Position numbers and translations under genes: made by a program
Part shown: positions 47,138 to 55,887 of the stretch, one piece after another
Layout of the letters: the number at the start of each line of letters is the position of its first letter
Position numbering within the stretch: the stretch's first letter is position 1
The notes under the pieces: generated by a model
Seen by the model: the letters and a program-made list of their open reading frames with translations, nothing else
The model's database searches: none
Told to the model about the DNA's origin: nothing
From: Leptolyngbyaceae cyanobacterium CSU_1_3
Lineage (GTDB): Bacteria > Cyanobacteriota > Cyanobacteriia > Leptolyngbyales > Leptolyngbyaceae
DNA: 64,000 nucleotides
Assembly: GCA_012034655.1 (NCBI GenBank)
Contig: JAAUOZ010000001.1
Location: 23,600-87,599 of the forward strand
Reading direction: 5' to 3'

Positions 47138-47625
47138 TGATTAAGCAGATTAATGAACGTCTCCGCCGCAAGCGGACGGAGTATCACTCGCTACGCCTCA
47201 CACGCGATACGTTCGGCTTCGCTCAACAGCGCCCGTGGGACGCTGTGCTTGACGGACGCAGCAAGCTGCGGGGAATTTGACCCACAGAGATTGAATTACC
47301 TAATCTAGCATGTCCTCAAATACAAAGTGTTATGGACAGGCATTATACATCATAATTGCCAAGATGAATCATAACTTTAAATCACTTCATACCTAAAATG
47401 ATTAGAAAATTTTCGTAAGCCAGATATTAAGGTTATTCTCAGCACAAAATAGTCGAGCTTAAGCAACCCTCTCAATTTTACGAACAGTAGCCTTGCTGTG
47501 TTTTCGTAGGTTCTCCTTTTAGCATTTACCAACGCTGCTAATCTCTAATTCCTGAAATGCTGATTCCTATTTTCAGTTCTGAGGATAGTCATTGACACGA
47601 ATTACCCTGTTTATTAAGGTATTTC
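47138..47625. other. Gene-free region with hairpin repeat block
   Basis: This 488-bp gap lies between the helical-protein gene and the end of the Argonaute gene. The first part carries a cluster of short hairpins (47158-47271); the rest is AT-rich and shows no convincing frame. A promoter for the minus-strand two-gene operon must lie in it. No clear terminator is seen after the Argonaute stop. Confidence 0.6.
47158..47271. repeat. Block of short palindromes (cyanobacterial interspersed repeat-like)
   Basis: Successive stem-loops occur within 114 bp: CTCCGCCGC-AA-GCGGACGGAG (47161-47181), an ACAGCG...CGCTGT arm pair (47226-47246) and CGCAGC-AA-GCTGCG (47257-47270). GC content is much higher than in the surrounding DNA. 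Such dense palindromes resemble the small dispersed repeats of filamentous cyanobacterial genomes; only one copy is in this window. Confidence 0.6.
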
Positions 47626-49836
47626 TTACAACCAGAACTGACGATCACCCTCAAGCAAACTGCTGGGGTAAATACCTTGTAACCGCAAGCCAGCCACTCG
47701 ATCTGCGCCATAAATTGGCAGGGGTAAACGCGGTGCTTTTAGTGCCCCATGATGCAACAACGTGAGTTTCAGTGTAGTTTCTACCACTTGCTCAATAGGT
47801 GCGGGTTCTCCAGCTTCATGAACGGTCAAACGCAAGGGGCGTGCTAATCCTACTCGCTCAGAGACTTGAGTTGTCACAAGTACAGCTTCACGAGAAGATA
47901 GTCGTAAAGCTAAACCCTGCAAGGGCGCAACCAAATTTTTCTGACTTAAGTTATAGAGCCTCGGAATGCCAGATTTTCGGCACTCTACCAAGATAAATCT
48001 TGCTCGAATTGCTCGTGCCCGCTCCAACAAGTGGGGTACTTCCTGACCGCAGAATCGTCCATCGCGATAAATTAGAACTGTTTTGTCTTCCAGTGACGCT
48101 GGTAGCAATCGTTCTAGCAGCCGCTGAGGAATTTCTTCACCTTCTAGCAGCGCATCTTCCAAGACGTAACGAATAAACTCTCCTTGCTTACCATAGAGTC
48201 GAATACTGGCACAGGCATTCAAGGTTCCAGCAAGCTTGGCTTTTGGCGATCGCGAGATGTCTAATCCAATAAAATAATCCGCAATTTCCAAGGGTTCCGC
48301 CAGGATGAAAGGCAAATTCCCTAATTTTGCCAACACCCCTGGAGCGACTTGATTAAGAATCTGCCCATGCTCAACCTGGGTTAGCGTGTCATCATAAATG
48401 ACTTGACTAGCAATGTTGCGACGCAAGAGCAACGAGTAAACAAGATGATAAAGACTACCGCCATCATCGTCATCAGCTTCGCGATCACTCTGTGGCAAAA
48501 AGGTCAACACAATATCGACTGGAACGGTGATCAGCTTATTGACTGCCTTTTCCAATGCGGCTCTTGCTTCAGCAGCACTTAGATTAACAATGGATAACGG
48601 TTTACGATCAATAATTTCGCTCTCAAACCCATAGCGCCTTAACCGTTGCTGAACCGCTTCTAGGAAAGCATTAACGCTACCGTCACAGAGCTTAAGAGCA
48701 GCAATCCGAATAATGCCAGGATGAAAATTTGGATGACGATTGTAGACACCACCCGTTGACAGCCCGTGCAGAATGCGCCCTCGAACGCCCGTTACTCCTT
48801 GACCAAATAGCAGTGGAGTTTGATCCAGAGGAATGGTTGGTTGCCAAAAGAGATCAGGATGCTCCAAACTGTTCAGGCTTCGTCCGATTTCAAAGCCGTA
48901 TCTAAGCAACACCTCCAGTGCTTGCGCCTTGAAGGTTGTCAGCAACCGCTGTCGCTCTGCGTGAGGGATTTTTGTGAGTCGCAAAAACTGTCTATAGTCG
49001 AATCCAAACTGACCAGCCGTTTCAGCCGTGATCGAGGGGCGAAGGGCAGAGAGTGGATAGTGAAACAATTTTTTTCCCTTGCCAAATTGAATTGCCACCA
49101 CAATCTGATCAGCTGGCGCAGTTTGAATCGCATGGCGTGTAATTCCACCCGCAGCTAGTTTCAGAAGGCGATCTCGATGCTCCTGCATGGTGCCAATCAA
49201 CCGGACAATGCTGCCGCTGCTACCCATATCAAAGTCCTGAACGGGTAAGCCGATCAAAACATCCTCTGGGTTTCCCTGTGTTACATTGCTGGCGTAGAAG
49301 TCTGCTAAACTCCCTGAAAACGCGATTTCAGTGTGAATGGCTATCGTCACTGCTGGACGAATTTCTGCTTGAAACTCGATCGTTTCTGCCCAGAATTTAA
49401 CTTTGCGATTCACGGCTAATCCTGCAATTGACGTAATCAGGATAGGTTTGAAGGGCTGCTTAATTCTCAAAATCTGAAACGCAAGCTTGGACAAAACGGT
49501 TGGTGTTGCATTTCTAGCATCATCACCCTGAAGCTGGAGAGGTTGATCACACAAATCAGGAATATTTTGCTGCGTGGCTGAGAGCACCGCCTGACACCGC
49601 GATAGAGTCGGTTGAGGTCGCTGGTTTGGAGTGAGTACCCACAATCGTCGCTCATGCCAGACCACCGTAGCATCTTCTAATTTCCGCGAGAGATGAAAGC
49701 TCAAGCGATTACCAGTTTCTTGATCGATCTCAGGCATCACCTCGTAACAGGCAAGGTTAGATTGGACGATCGACAATGGAAACACTTCACTGAGAAAAAC
49801 AAATTCCTGTGTGGGCGCAGCAGTAACAGCAGTCAT
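47626..49836 (-). CDS. Long prokaryotic Argonaute (PIWI catalytic)
   Basis: This is a 736-residue protein. The PIWI domain occupies about the last 250 residues and has a complete DEDX set: Asp526 in FIGLDIS, a Glu finger in LEGEEIP near 568, Asp592 in LIYRDGRF and Asp712 in YGADRVAGL. The N, PAZ-like and MID regions precede it; length and tetrad fit catalytically active long-A pAgos such as those of Synechococcus and Thermus, which cut DNA with DNA guides. Its start overlaps the Cas4-like gene stop by 4 bp. It is the last gene of the ACP-led operon. Confidence 0.85.
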   Translation of the reverse strand: MTAVTAAPTQEFVFLSEVFPLSIVQSNLACYEVMPEIDQETGNRLSFHLSRKLEDATVVWHERRLWVLTPNQRPQPTLSRCQAVLSATQQNIPDLCDQPLQLQGDDARNATPTVLSKLAFQILRIKQPFKPILITSIAGLAVNRKVKFWAETIEFQAEIRPAVTIAIHTEIAFSGSLADFYASNVTQGNPEDVLIGLPVQDFDMGSSGSIVRLIGTMQEHRDRLLKLAAGGITRHAIQTAPADQIVVAIQFGKGKKLFHYPLSALRPSITAETAGQFGFDYRQFLRLTKIPHAERQRLLTTFKAQALEVLLRYGFEIGRSLNSLEHPDLFWQPTIPLDQTPLLFGQGVTGVRGRILHGLSTGGVYNRHPNFHPGIIRIAALKLCDGSVNAFLEAVQQRLRRYGFESEIIDRKPLSIVNLSAAEARAALEKAVNKLITVPVDIVLTFLPQSDREADDDDGGSLYHLVYSLLLRRNIASQVIYDDTLTQVEHGQILNQVAPGVLAKLGNLPFILAEPLEIADYFIGLDISRSPKAKLAGTLNACASIRLYGKQGEFIRYVLEDALLEGEEIPQRLLERLLPASLEDKTVLIYRDGRFCGQEVPHLLERARAIRARFILVECRKSGIPRLYNLSQKNLVAPLQGLALRLSSREAVLVTTQVSERVGLARPLRLTVHEAGEPAPIEQVVETTLKLTLLHHGALKAPRLPLPIYGADRVAGLRLQGIYPSSLLEGDRQFWL

Positions 49837-50654
49837 GCAGAGATCTCCTGAACAGCAAATTTACAAACTGAGTTGAATTGGCAGTGTTGACATCGAAAAC
49901 CAGGGTTAGGTGGGAAGATGCGATCGAACTCCGCAGGATTCTTGCGGTACTGCTTTTTCTCCATCTCATGTCGTTGAGCCAACCGCGCTAGTTCAATGCG
50001 AATAGCATTTAATTGGCTGGCAGTTGCCATGATGGGTTCGGACCACTTGCAAAGCTCAAGGTTATAGAATGAGGCGATCGCTCGTTGACGGGGAAACAGA
50101 TAGCTGGCTGCCAGCAGATAAACAAACGCCTGTCGTTCATCAAAATCGGATTTGCCTGTCTTGAAATCTAGGATGTGTAACGTTCCATCAGGTTCGATCA
50201 GAATGCAATCGATCGCAGCAAACAAGTTAAATGCTGTGTTTCCGTAGTAAAGCTTGATTGGCTCTGGGAACCCTTCATCACCGCGACTTAAGCTAAAAAT
50301 TCTTCTTTGTAACAGAATGGGGTTCTCATAATAGCTGGTTAAGATATTGAGCATCCGAGCCTGAACATCAGGATTCTCTTTATCTAATTGCAAAATAACC
50401 CCTACTTTTGTAACTCCATCCACGCTCTTTAGAAGATGAGTATTTTGATGAAACTCATAAATTCCTCTTTGTGCCAGCAGACCAACTCTTTGAGGTGCTG
50501 TATCTTCTGCGAGGATTGCTGTAACCTCTGGTTGCTTTTTGCGGACTTTTGCAAAACCGCGCTTCATGTCACAGTGCCACTGTTCTTGTCCGATAGGTGC
50601 TGCAAATAAAGACCACAAGTTGTAGCTAGAAAAAGGTAGCCAAGGCTTTTTCAT
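49833..50654 (-). CDS. Cas4-like PD-(D/E)XK nuclease with C-terminal Cys cluster
   Basis: This is a 273-residue protein. NLFAAIDCILIEPDGTLHILDFKTGK near residues 145-170 is the PD-(D/E)XK core, and FRCQHCQFNSVCKF near the end provides three cysteines, with another upstream Cys candidate, for a Cas4/RecB-type Fe-S cluster. Cas4-like nucleases are found next to long pAgos and may process guides or targets. The 4-bp overlap with the Argonaute gene indicates coupled translation. It is 42 bp downstream of the MazG-like gene. Confidence 0.8.
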   Translation of the reverse strand: MKKPWLPFSSYNLWSLFAAPIGQEQWHCDMKRGFAKVRKKQPEVTAILAEDTAPQRVGLLAQRGIYEFHQNTHLLKSVDGVTKVGVILQLDKENPDVQARMLNILTSYYENPILLQRRIFSLSRGDEGFPEPIKLYYGNTAFNLFAAIDCILIEPDGTLHILDFKTGKSDFDERQAFVYLLAASYLFPRQRAIASFYNLELCKWSEPIMATASQLNAIRIELARLAQRHEMEKKQYRKNPAEFDRIFPPNPGFRCQHCQFNSVCKFAVQEISA

Positions 50655-50696
50655 CTCATCACACCCGAAAAAATCTTTAACGAGTTAAACTCTATT

Positions 50697-51653
50697 TCAT
50701 CCACACTTCTGATTAGAGTAAAGAATTGTAGGATGACTTATAGCCTTCGCTGTCTTGGATTTTGGTTTTACTCCACTCGGGCAATAGGTAATAGAACAGG
50801 CATTCAGATCGACCAAGACTATTCCACCCCCGTTTTGATTCACCTGCCGCCATACTTCATAACCAGCCAAAATTGCTTTTTCCCAATCGTTAAGTGATCG
50901 TTGAGATACTTCTAAACCGGAGGTCAAATTTCTGACTGTTTTCAGCAACTCATAATCCAGTTCTGTTAACCCTTCAAGGAACTCATGATCTTGAGCGTAA
51001 CGAAAAACAAGCGCCGAAATTCCTTCTTCAATAGCTTTTGCTCGACCTCCATCTTCTACCTCGTCGATTTTGGGATGGCTTTTGCGCTTGCATCCCAGCA
51101 TTTGGCGAACAACAGGAGACCACCCAAGAATAGCGGCATAAGACAAGTGAAAAATGTCGTGAAAGCGATAGCCATCGCTGACATAAGAATTGTCAGTCAA
51201 ATCATTGCCCATCTGCTTCCCATTGACAAAGGCTTGCATTTTAGTTGAACCATTCTGATCAAGCTCGGTAATTTCTACCTCAAATTCTCTCGGAAGACGT
51301 TCCTGTTCTGGTGAACCATTGTCAAACGCAAAAGCAACACATTCTCTGCTTTGAGCATTGCGCCAACCCCAGCGATCACGACATTTCTCAAGATTCTGTT
51401 CAGCGATCGTATTTAGATCCAATCCAAATTTGTTGGCAAAGGCGGCGAGATACCAGAGAATATCGCCAAGTTCCTCTGCAATACGCTCTGGAAACAATCG
51501 GTGAGATTCGCCATCGCGCAAGAGCTTTTTATACTCACTTGATAGAGAACCAATTTCGCCGACTACCCCAAGAATTGCAATATCCATGCCGTCAGCATTT
51601 TGAAGAGCCTGCCCTGTCTGGATAGCTTGCTCCTGATACTCGCAAAAATCCAT
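50697..51653 (-). CDS. MazG-like nucleotide pyrophosphohydrolase with extra C-terminal domain
   Basis: This is a 318-residue protein. Residues 1-98 are a MazG-type domain (GVVGEIGSLSSEYKKLL, then AEELGDILWYLAAFANKFGL), with the Glu and Asp metal ligands in place. The remaining 200 residues form a second helical domain (DGYRFHDIFHLSYAAILGW, then AIEEGISALVFRYAQD) that also looks like an all-alpha NTP pyrophosphatase. Such enzymes remove unwanted dNTPs; in base-modification pathways they can clear canonical dTTP or dUTP. It starts 3 bp after the kinase-like gene ends. Confidence 0.75.
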   Translation of the reverse strand: MDFCEYQEQAIQTGQALQNADGMDIAILGVVGEIGSLSSEYKKLLRDGESHRLFPERIAEELGDILWYLAAFANKFGLDLNTIAEQNLEKCRDRWGWRNAQSRECVAFAFDNGSPEQERLPREFEVEITELDQNGSTKMQAFVNGKQMGNDLTDNSYVSDGYRFHDIFHLSYAAILGWSPVVRQMLGCKRKSHPKIDEVEDGGRAKAIEEGISALVFRYAQDHEFLEGLTELDYELLKTVRNLTSGLEVSQRSLNDWEKAILAGYEVWRQVNQNGGGIVLVDLNACSITYCPSGVKPKSKTAKAISHPTILYSNQKCG

Positions 51654-51656
51654 CTT

Positions 51657-53440
51657 TCACTCCTGTTTTAACTTTTTAGATTTGCATGTACGATCCTGTG
51701 TAACTGCTTCTGCCTTCAATTCAGCATCATTACTGGTGATAAATTGATTGATATTCCATTTAGGTGGATACCAGTAACCAATTGGCTGAGAAACTGACGT
51801 ATATTTCTGTTTAATTCGGGTTCGACCAGAGATCCCGGCAACTGTTGGATGATAAACCCGCGAATACTTATCAACTTCACAAAATAGATTTTGGCAATCA
51901 ATCAGTTGTAATGGCCTTCCCCAAAGAGATTGAAAGTCTAGACCTAACCGCTTAAACTCTGCTTCCTGTCGTTCGGTCATAAACTTGATGATTTCTGGCT
52001 CATTAAGTCCTCCTCGGTCAGCAAAGCATTTACGAATTCCATCTAGTGCGCCAGGTCCCGGAACTACAAAATCCATTTCACTAAAGTCGGTGATCTCGCT
52101 GTAGTTGACATCAGTCACAAACTGGTATGCCAGAAAATCACCGATCGTTGGGTAAGCGCGTATTAGCTGAAATGCCTGGTGCATACTGGATGCATCTGCT
52201 AGTTTTTTGGTAATTCATCGGCAATCATCTGCTCAATCAGTTTTAAATGGTTGCGATGTTTTACAGCGTATCCAAAGGATTTCCCTCCTGAAGGCATAAT
52301 GTAAGCAGCAGAATAAACTGATTGACCTGCCTGCCTTGCTTGAGTAAGCACTTGGTCATATTGATCAAAAGAGTATTCTCCATAAATAATTTCTCCAATA
52401 TTCTTTTCTAAAAGCTGCCAGGTCTCTATTTTGTTGAAAAGTTTAAACAGAATAATTCGGAAAAAGACTTCCTCAATGGATGCAGGAAGATCCTCTCGAT
52501 AAATTACATGGCGAATTAGATATTGACTTACTCGATCAGAGGCTCTGTAAGCATTAGTAAATTTAAAGGTGGCAAGGATAGGGTCATCGGTCCAGGGCTG
52601 AGGCTGTGCCCGGAGTTTACGGAAGAAAATATTTTGCCTCTCAACAGCAAAGCGCCAATAAGTGTCAAATACAAGGGTCGGTTTTGCGGGTAAGATATGC
52701 GAAATAACAATCGGACTAGAAAAGCTAGTTTTTTTCTCTTGACCGAGATCAAGCCCTAGTTGCTCTTGTTCAAAAAAATCTTGCTGATCGTGTTGATCGT
52801 TCAAAGGCTCAGGAGGGATCAATGCATAATTAATAACTTCTCTAACTTTCTGAAGAGTTATTTCCAGGTCTGTATCATTCGTTAAGATAGATACAGAATA
52901 AGAGGTCTTTTCTTTAGCCGCTAATGCATCATACTCGTAGCTTAACTTTCTCCAATCTTGAAGGGATACTTCACGATTAATTGGAGTATCTCTACGCAGT
53001 AGAATGGCAACTGCTGGTTTAACATCTCCCCAGTATGATTTCTCAAGATCAATCATCTTTTCAAGAACTTGGCGATTGACGCTAGAAGTCAGTCCATAAA
53101 CCCAGGTAGACCACCAAAATCGATCAAGCACAACATGATGACCTTTTGCCAATAGCGGTAGAACTTGGCGCTCGATCGCGTCTAAGTGAGCAGCAATGTG
53201 AAGAATTTGTTGGCTTGTAGGAGTAACTGATTTAACTCCATATTTTGAAGGCTCATGATGAAATTCATAAATCAACTTCCCTAGTGTTCCATCCTCCCTT
53301 CCAGGAAAAGTCATTAGTTTACAAGCCTCACCATTAGCACTGAGATACTCTGCAATTTTTTGGGAAATGGTTGTCTTTCCTACTCCATCAGGACCCTCAA
53401 AAACAAAGAGTTTACCCCACATAGATTTGTTTTTGTTCAT
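51657..53440 (-). pseudogene. 5-hydroxymethyl-dU DNA kinase-like protein (P-loop plus helical domain), split by frameshift
   Basis: Two frames (52199-53440 and 51657-52184) form one protein of about 594 residues. The N-terminal half is a thymidylate-kinase-like P-loop domain (FEGPDGVGKTTISQ). The C-terminal half is the helical domain of 5-hmdU DNA kinases (VFDTYWRFAVERQNIFF, then TIGDFLAYQFVTDVNYSE, then GPGALDGIRKCF). The break is in a T6 run at 52203-52208; one extra base gives ELPKKLADASSMHQAF. Known relatives phosphorylate 5-hydroxymethyluracil in phage DNA as a step to hypermodified thymines. ATG 53440 is chosen with GAGG upstream. Confidence 0.75.
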
Positions 53441-53444
53441 CTTT

Positions 53445-54277
53445 CTATTCCTCACCAATTTCTGTAGGATTTGATGAGCTTAATACTTGCTGGATTGTTT
53501 CCTTTAAAGTAATGATTTCCTTCGATTGTTTTGGAACTGTATCAAACTTGGCAATTCCAACAAAGAAATTCACTTGATTTAGAGAAAGCTTCATCTCATG
53601 AGCCATGAAACTACTCAGTCTGCATATTCCTAAGTAGTTTCCGTAAGCTTTCTCCAGAATCTGCTGAGTCGCATAATAAGCGTTTACAGTTAAAGTCTTC
53701 TCTTGTTTATCAGGCACAAATTGAAGATGTTGAAGGCAGGGAAAACCAAGCCGAGGAGCTACTGTATGATCTCTATGAGGATCAAAAATTGATGCTTGAA
53801 GCATTGTATATCTCATCTTTGAATGAAGATATCCGGATATAACGTGTTCAAGCTGATTTCCGTTACATTGATCAAGACGTTTACCCTTTCGTATATCACC
53901 ACCAAAAGCTATGAGCCTTTGAAAATAGGTTCCTCGGTCATTTTTATGACAACCCAAAGATTTTATCCTAGAAAAATTGCCAAGATATTTCTCATAGAGT
54001 TCATGTCGATTGCAGCCAACTCGTTTCCAAAGATTGATAGGAAAATAGTATTGGCTACCGTATGAACTGATGGTCTACTAAGCGCTAATAAACAATCATC
54101 TAATGCTTCTCGAATTGTCAAGTCTTCGATAGCTTCCCCGTCTCTAAAGTCTCTCAGACTGAGCAATACAGTCGAAGCCTTTGTACTTCCGCTACCAATA
54201 ACACGCAAAAACAATTGTGACCAAGCATAGGAAAGATTAGTTGGTTCAACGATCAAAGGTGAATTGCTATTCATCAT
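53445..54277 (-). pseudogene. Thymidylate synthase-like enzyme (dUMP hydroxymethylase candidate), split by frameshift
   Basis: Two frames join into about 277 residues. The first holds SRPSVHTVANTIF; the second LWKRVGCNRHELYEKYL, NDRGTYFQRLIAFGG, LQASIFDPHRDHT and the catalytic Cys in GFPCLQHLQF, followed by YGNYLGICRLSSFMAHEM. These match thymidylate-synthase-superfamily proteins of base-modification loci rather than housekeeping ThyA. The break is in A4 at 54042-54045, where one extra base gives NTIFPINLWKRVGC. Start ATG 54277 or 54274 has GAGGAG upstream and overlaps the ImmA stop. It would supply 5-hydroxymethyl-dUMP or a related product for the kinase gene next door. Confidence 0.75.
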
Positions 54278-55133
54278 CGCTCTCCTCGGTATGCCGAAAC
54301 TCACTGAAACCTGCATATTCAAACCGAGATACTCTAATAAAAGCTGCCCAATTTGAGTCGGGGCAGTAGGCACGCACAACTCCTTGACAATCAGCCCGGA
54401 AAAGGCAATTCTGCTGAATATTTCCTTGAAAACTGATAATATTGCTTTCTATCCGCACTGTTTTGGGTAACAGCAGTTGATACCCCACTTCAACATCTAT
54501 CGTTTTAAGCAACCACTGCTCATCTGCAATCATCAGAGGGTTGGATGATTCCCCAAGTAGCTCTTGACGCACAGTTTTAGGATTTGATTTTTTCAACTCC
54601 TTGGCTTTCGCCTCGGTGATTAGTTGTAGAGTGTAAGTCATGTGGTCAATTAGAGTGTTGTATCCAACACCAAAGCTACAGGCGACAGTAAAAACTTGCT
54701 GTGGTGTAGTTGTTGCAGGCATCCAACCTCGCAAGGTAAATGCGTTAAGGACAGCAATCTTAGGCATTAATAGAAAGCCAGCAAAGCAATCAACTAAAAA
54801 CTCTTGAGGATCACGTTGATTTCTCCTCGTTGCTTCTTCTAGCTCATCAACTTTAGATCCATGCCCAAAAAGGTCATGCCCTAACTCATGCCCACAGGTA
54901 TAGTTTTTTCGCGGGAGAGGACGTAGAGAAGACACAAGGATTCTTTTCCCTCCGTCTTCATTCAAATACATACCTTCGATACCGAATAAAGGAACAAATT
55001 GAACTGTCAAGCCCAACTCTTTGCAAACATCGTAAATGCAGACTGGTGACTTCAAATCGAGATTTAATTTTCGCCGGACTTCTAATGCTTTAGATAACGC
55101 CTGTTTAGCCAGATCTTTCTGTGCGTCTCCCAT
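54267..55133 (-). CDS. ImmA/IrrE-family metalloprotease
   Basis: This is a 288-residue protein with the zinc motif HELGHDLFGH at 82-91 and a downstream acidic residue in KVDELEE. The domain (about 10-170) matches ImmA/IrrE peptidases, which cleave or release XRE-type repressors on a signal. The C-terminal 110 residues are an extra beta-rich region (FRADCQGVVRAYCPDSNWAAF). It starts 2 bp after the XRE gene, the usual regulator-protease order. It probably controls expression of the operon in response to stress or invasion. Confidence 0.85.
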   Translation of the reverse strand: MGDAQKDLAKQALSKALEVRRKLNLDLKSPVCIYDVCKELGLTVQFVPLFGIEGMYLNEDGGKRILVSSLRPLPRKNYTCGHELGHDLFGHGSKVDELEEATRRNQRDPQEFLVDCFAGFLLMPKIAVLNAFTLRGWMPATTTPQQVFTVACSFGVGYNTLIDHMTYTLQLITEAKAKELKKSNPKTVRQELLGESSNPLMIADEQWLLKTIDVEVGYQLLLPKTVRIESNIISFQGNIQQNCLFRADCQGVVRAYCPDSNWAAFIRVSRFEYAGFSEFRHTEESDDE

Positions 55134-55135
55134 GC

Positions 55136-55483
55136 TTACTTTCTCCCACCCCGAATAGAGGCAATCACGGCCAAAACAGTATCTAGATCCTCTGGCTTCA
55201 GCTTTTTCATTTCCCTTGCGGCGAGTTGGAGCTTACTGTCTTGAGGATCTATCTGATCCTCACCTTCGCCTAGCAACCAGGATGCATCTACCTTGTATAG
55301 ATCCGCAAACTTAGCAATCTCCTCGGCAGAAACCTTTCTGTTACCAGCTTCAGCTTCCGTAACTGATGGGCGATGAAGTCCAAGCATCTTAGCGGCTTGC
55401 CCTTGAGAGAGCCCCGACATTTCACGAGCTTTGCGAATTCGTGATGCAATTATCGCCCTGATATCTGCTGTATCGGACATCAT
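55136..55483 (-). CDS. XRE-family transcriptional regulator
   Basis: This is a 115-residue protein with a Cro/C1-type HTH at residues 10-65 (IRKAREMSGLSQGQAAKMLGLHRPSVTEAEAGNRKVSAEEIAKFADLYKV in outline) and a short C-terminal helix. The start overlaps the ACP gene stop by 4 bp. With ImmA immediately downstream it is expected to be the operon repressor, degraded or inactivated by the protease. Repeats TAATCTTAC and GTAAGAT just upstream of the ACP gene are likely its operator. Confidence 0.9.
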   Translation of the reverse strand: MMSDTADIRAIIASRIRKAREMSGLSQGQAAKMLGLHRPSVTEAEAGNRKVSAEEIAKFADLYKVDASWLLGEGEDQIDPQDSKLQLAAREMKKLKPEDLDTVLAVIASIRGGRK

Positions 55484-55767
55484 GTTCCTCCTTTGTTTAA
55501 TATTTCACAGACGACATCTGCTGCTTGATCGATAGTGAGAAGTGTCTTGCCATCCTCTGCAACAAAGATATTCATGTCGTCTGCAATCTCTATATTTAAT
55601 GCACTAGAGAGCATGCTCATTGCCTCAGCGCAAATCATGCTGTCAAAACCCTGCAAATCTTTGAGTGGACAAGCACCTCCTGAGACGACAGAACCGTCAT
55701 AACCACTGCTTGTCTGAATATCTCTAACCACCTCCACGAGTGCAGACCTTACTGTTGCTGGATTCAT
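55480..55767 (-). CDS. Acyl carrier protein-like
   Basis: This is a 95-residue protein with the ACP pattern: four-helix size, and phosphopantetheine-site Ser43 in LQGFDSMICAEAM, followed by a hydrophobic helix and LNIEIADDMNIF. It is acidic, as ACPs are. It is far from any fatty-acid or polyketide gene, and a holo-ACP synthase gene lies 120 bp upstream on the same strand. It heads the operon that ends with Argonaute, so it may carry an acyl or aminoacyl group used by one of the downstream enzymes. This is inferred from context. Confidence 0.7.
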   Translation of the reverse strand: MNPATVRSALVEVVRDIQTSSGYDGSVVSGGACPLKDLQGFDSMICAEAMSMLSSALNIEIADDMNIFVAEDGKTLLTIDQAADVVCEILNKGGT

Positions 55768-55790
55768 CGCTCAACTTCCATATAGTATCA

Positions 55791-55822
55791 TAATCTTACG
55801 TTTTTTGGTAAGATAATCTTAC
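55791..55822. promoter_or_regulatory. Candidate XRE operator upstream of the ACP operon
   Basis: Two direct copies of TAATCTTAC (55791-55799 and 55814-55822) flank an inverted GTAAGAT (55808-55814). They lie 24 to 55 bp upstream of the ACP start codon, where an operator overlapping the promoter is expected. The XRE protein encoded in the operon is the likely binder. Confidence 0.6.
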
Positions 55823-55868
55823 TTAACTGATCGATGAAATGTCAAGCTTCTACTGAAACCAGTAAGCG

Positions 55869-55886
55869 CTGAGTATTAATACTCAG
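55869..55886. promoter_or_regulatory. Perfect 18-bp palindrome after acpS
   Basis: CTGAGTATTAATACTCAG is an exact palindrome starting 2 bp after the acpS stop and about 100 bp upstream of the ACP start. There is no T-run, so it is more likely a protein-binding site than a terminator. It is unlike the TAATCTTAC repeats, so a second regulator may act here. Confidence 0.45.
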
Positions 55887-55887
55887 G

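Noticed and set aside
53823..54065. 80-codon plus-strand ORF
   Set aside because: It is antisense to the thymidylate-synthase-like gene, whose conserved motifs cover the same bases.
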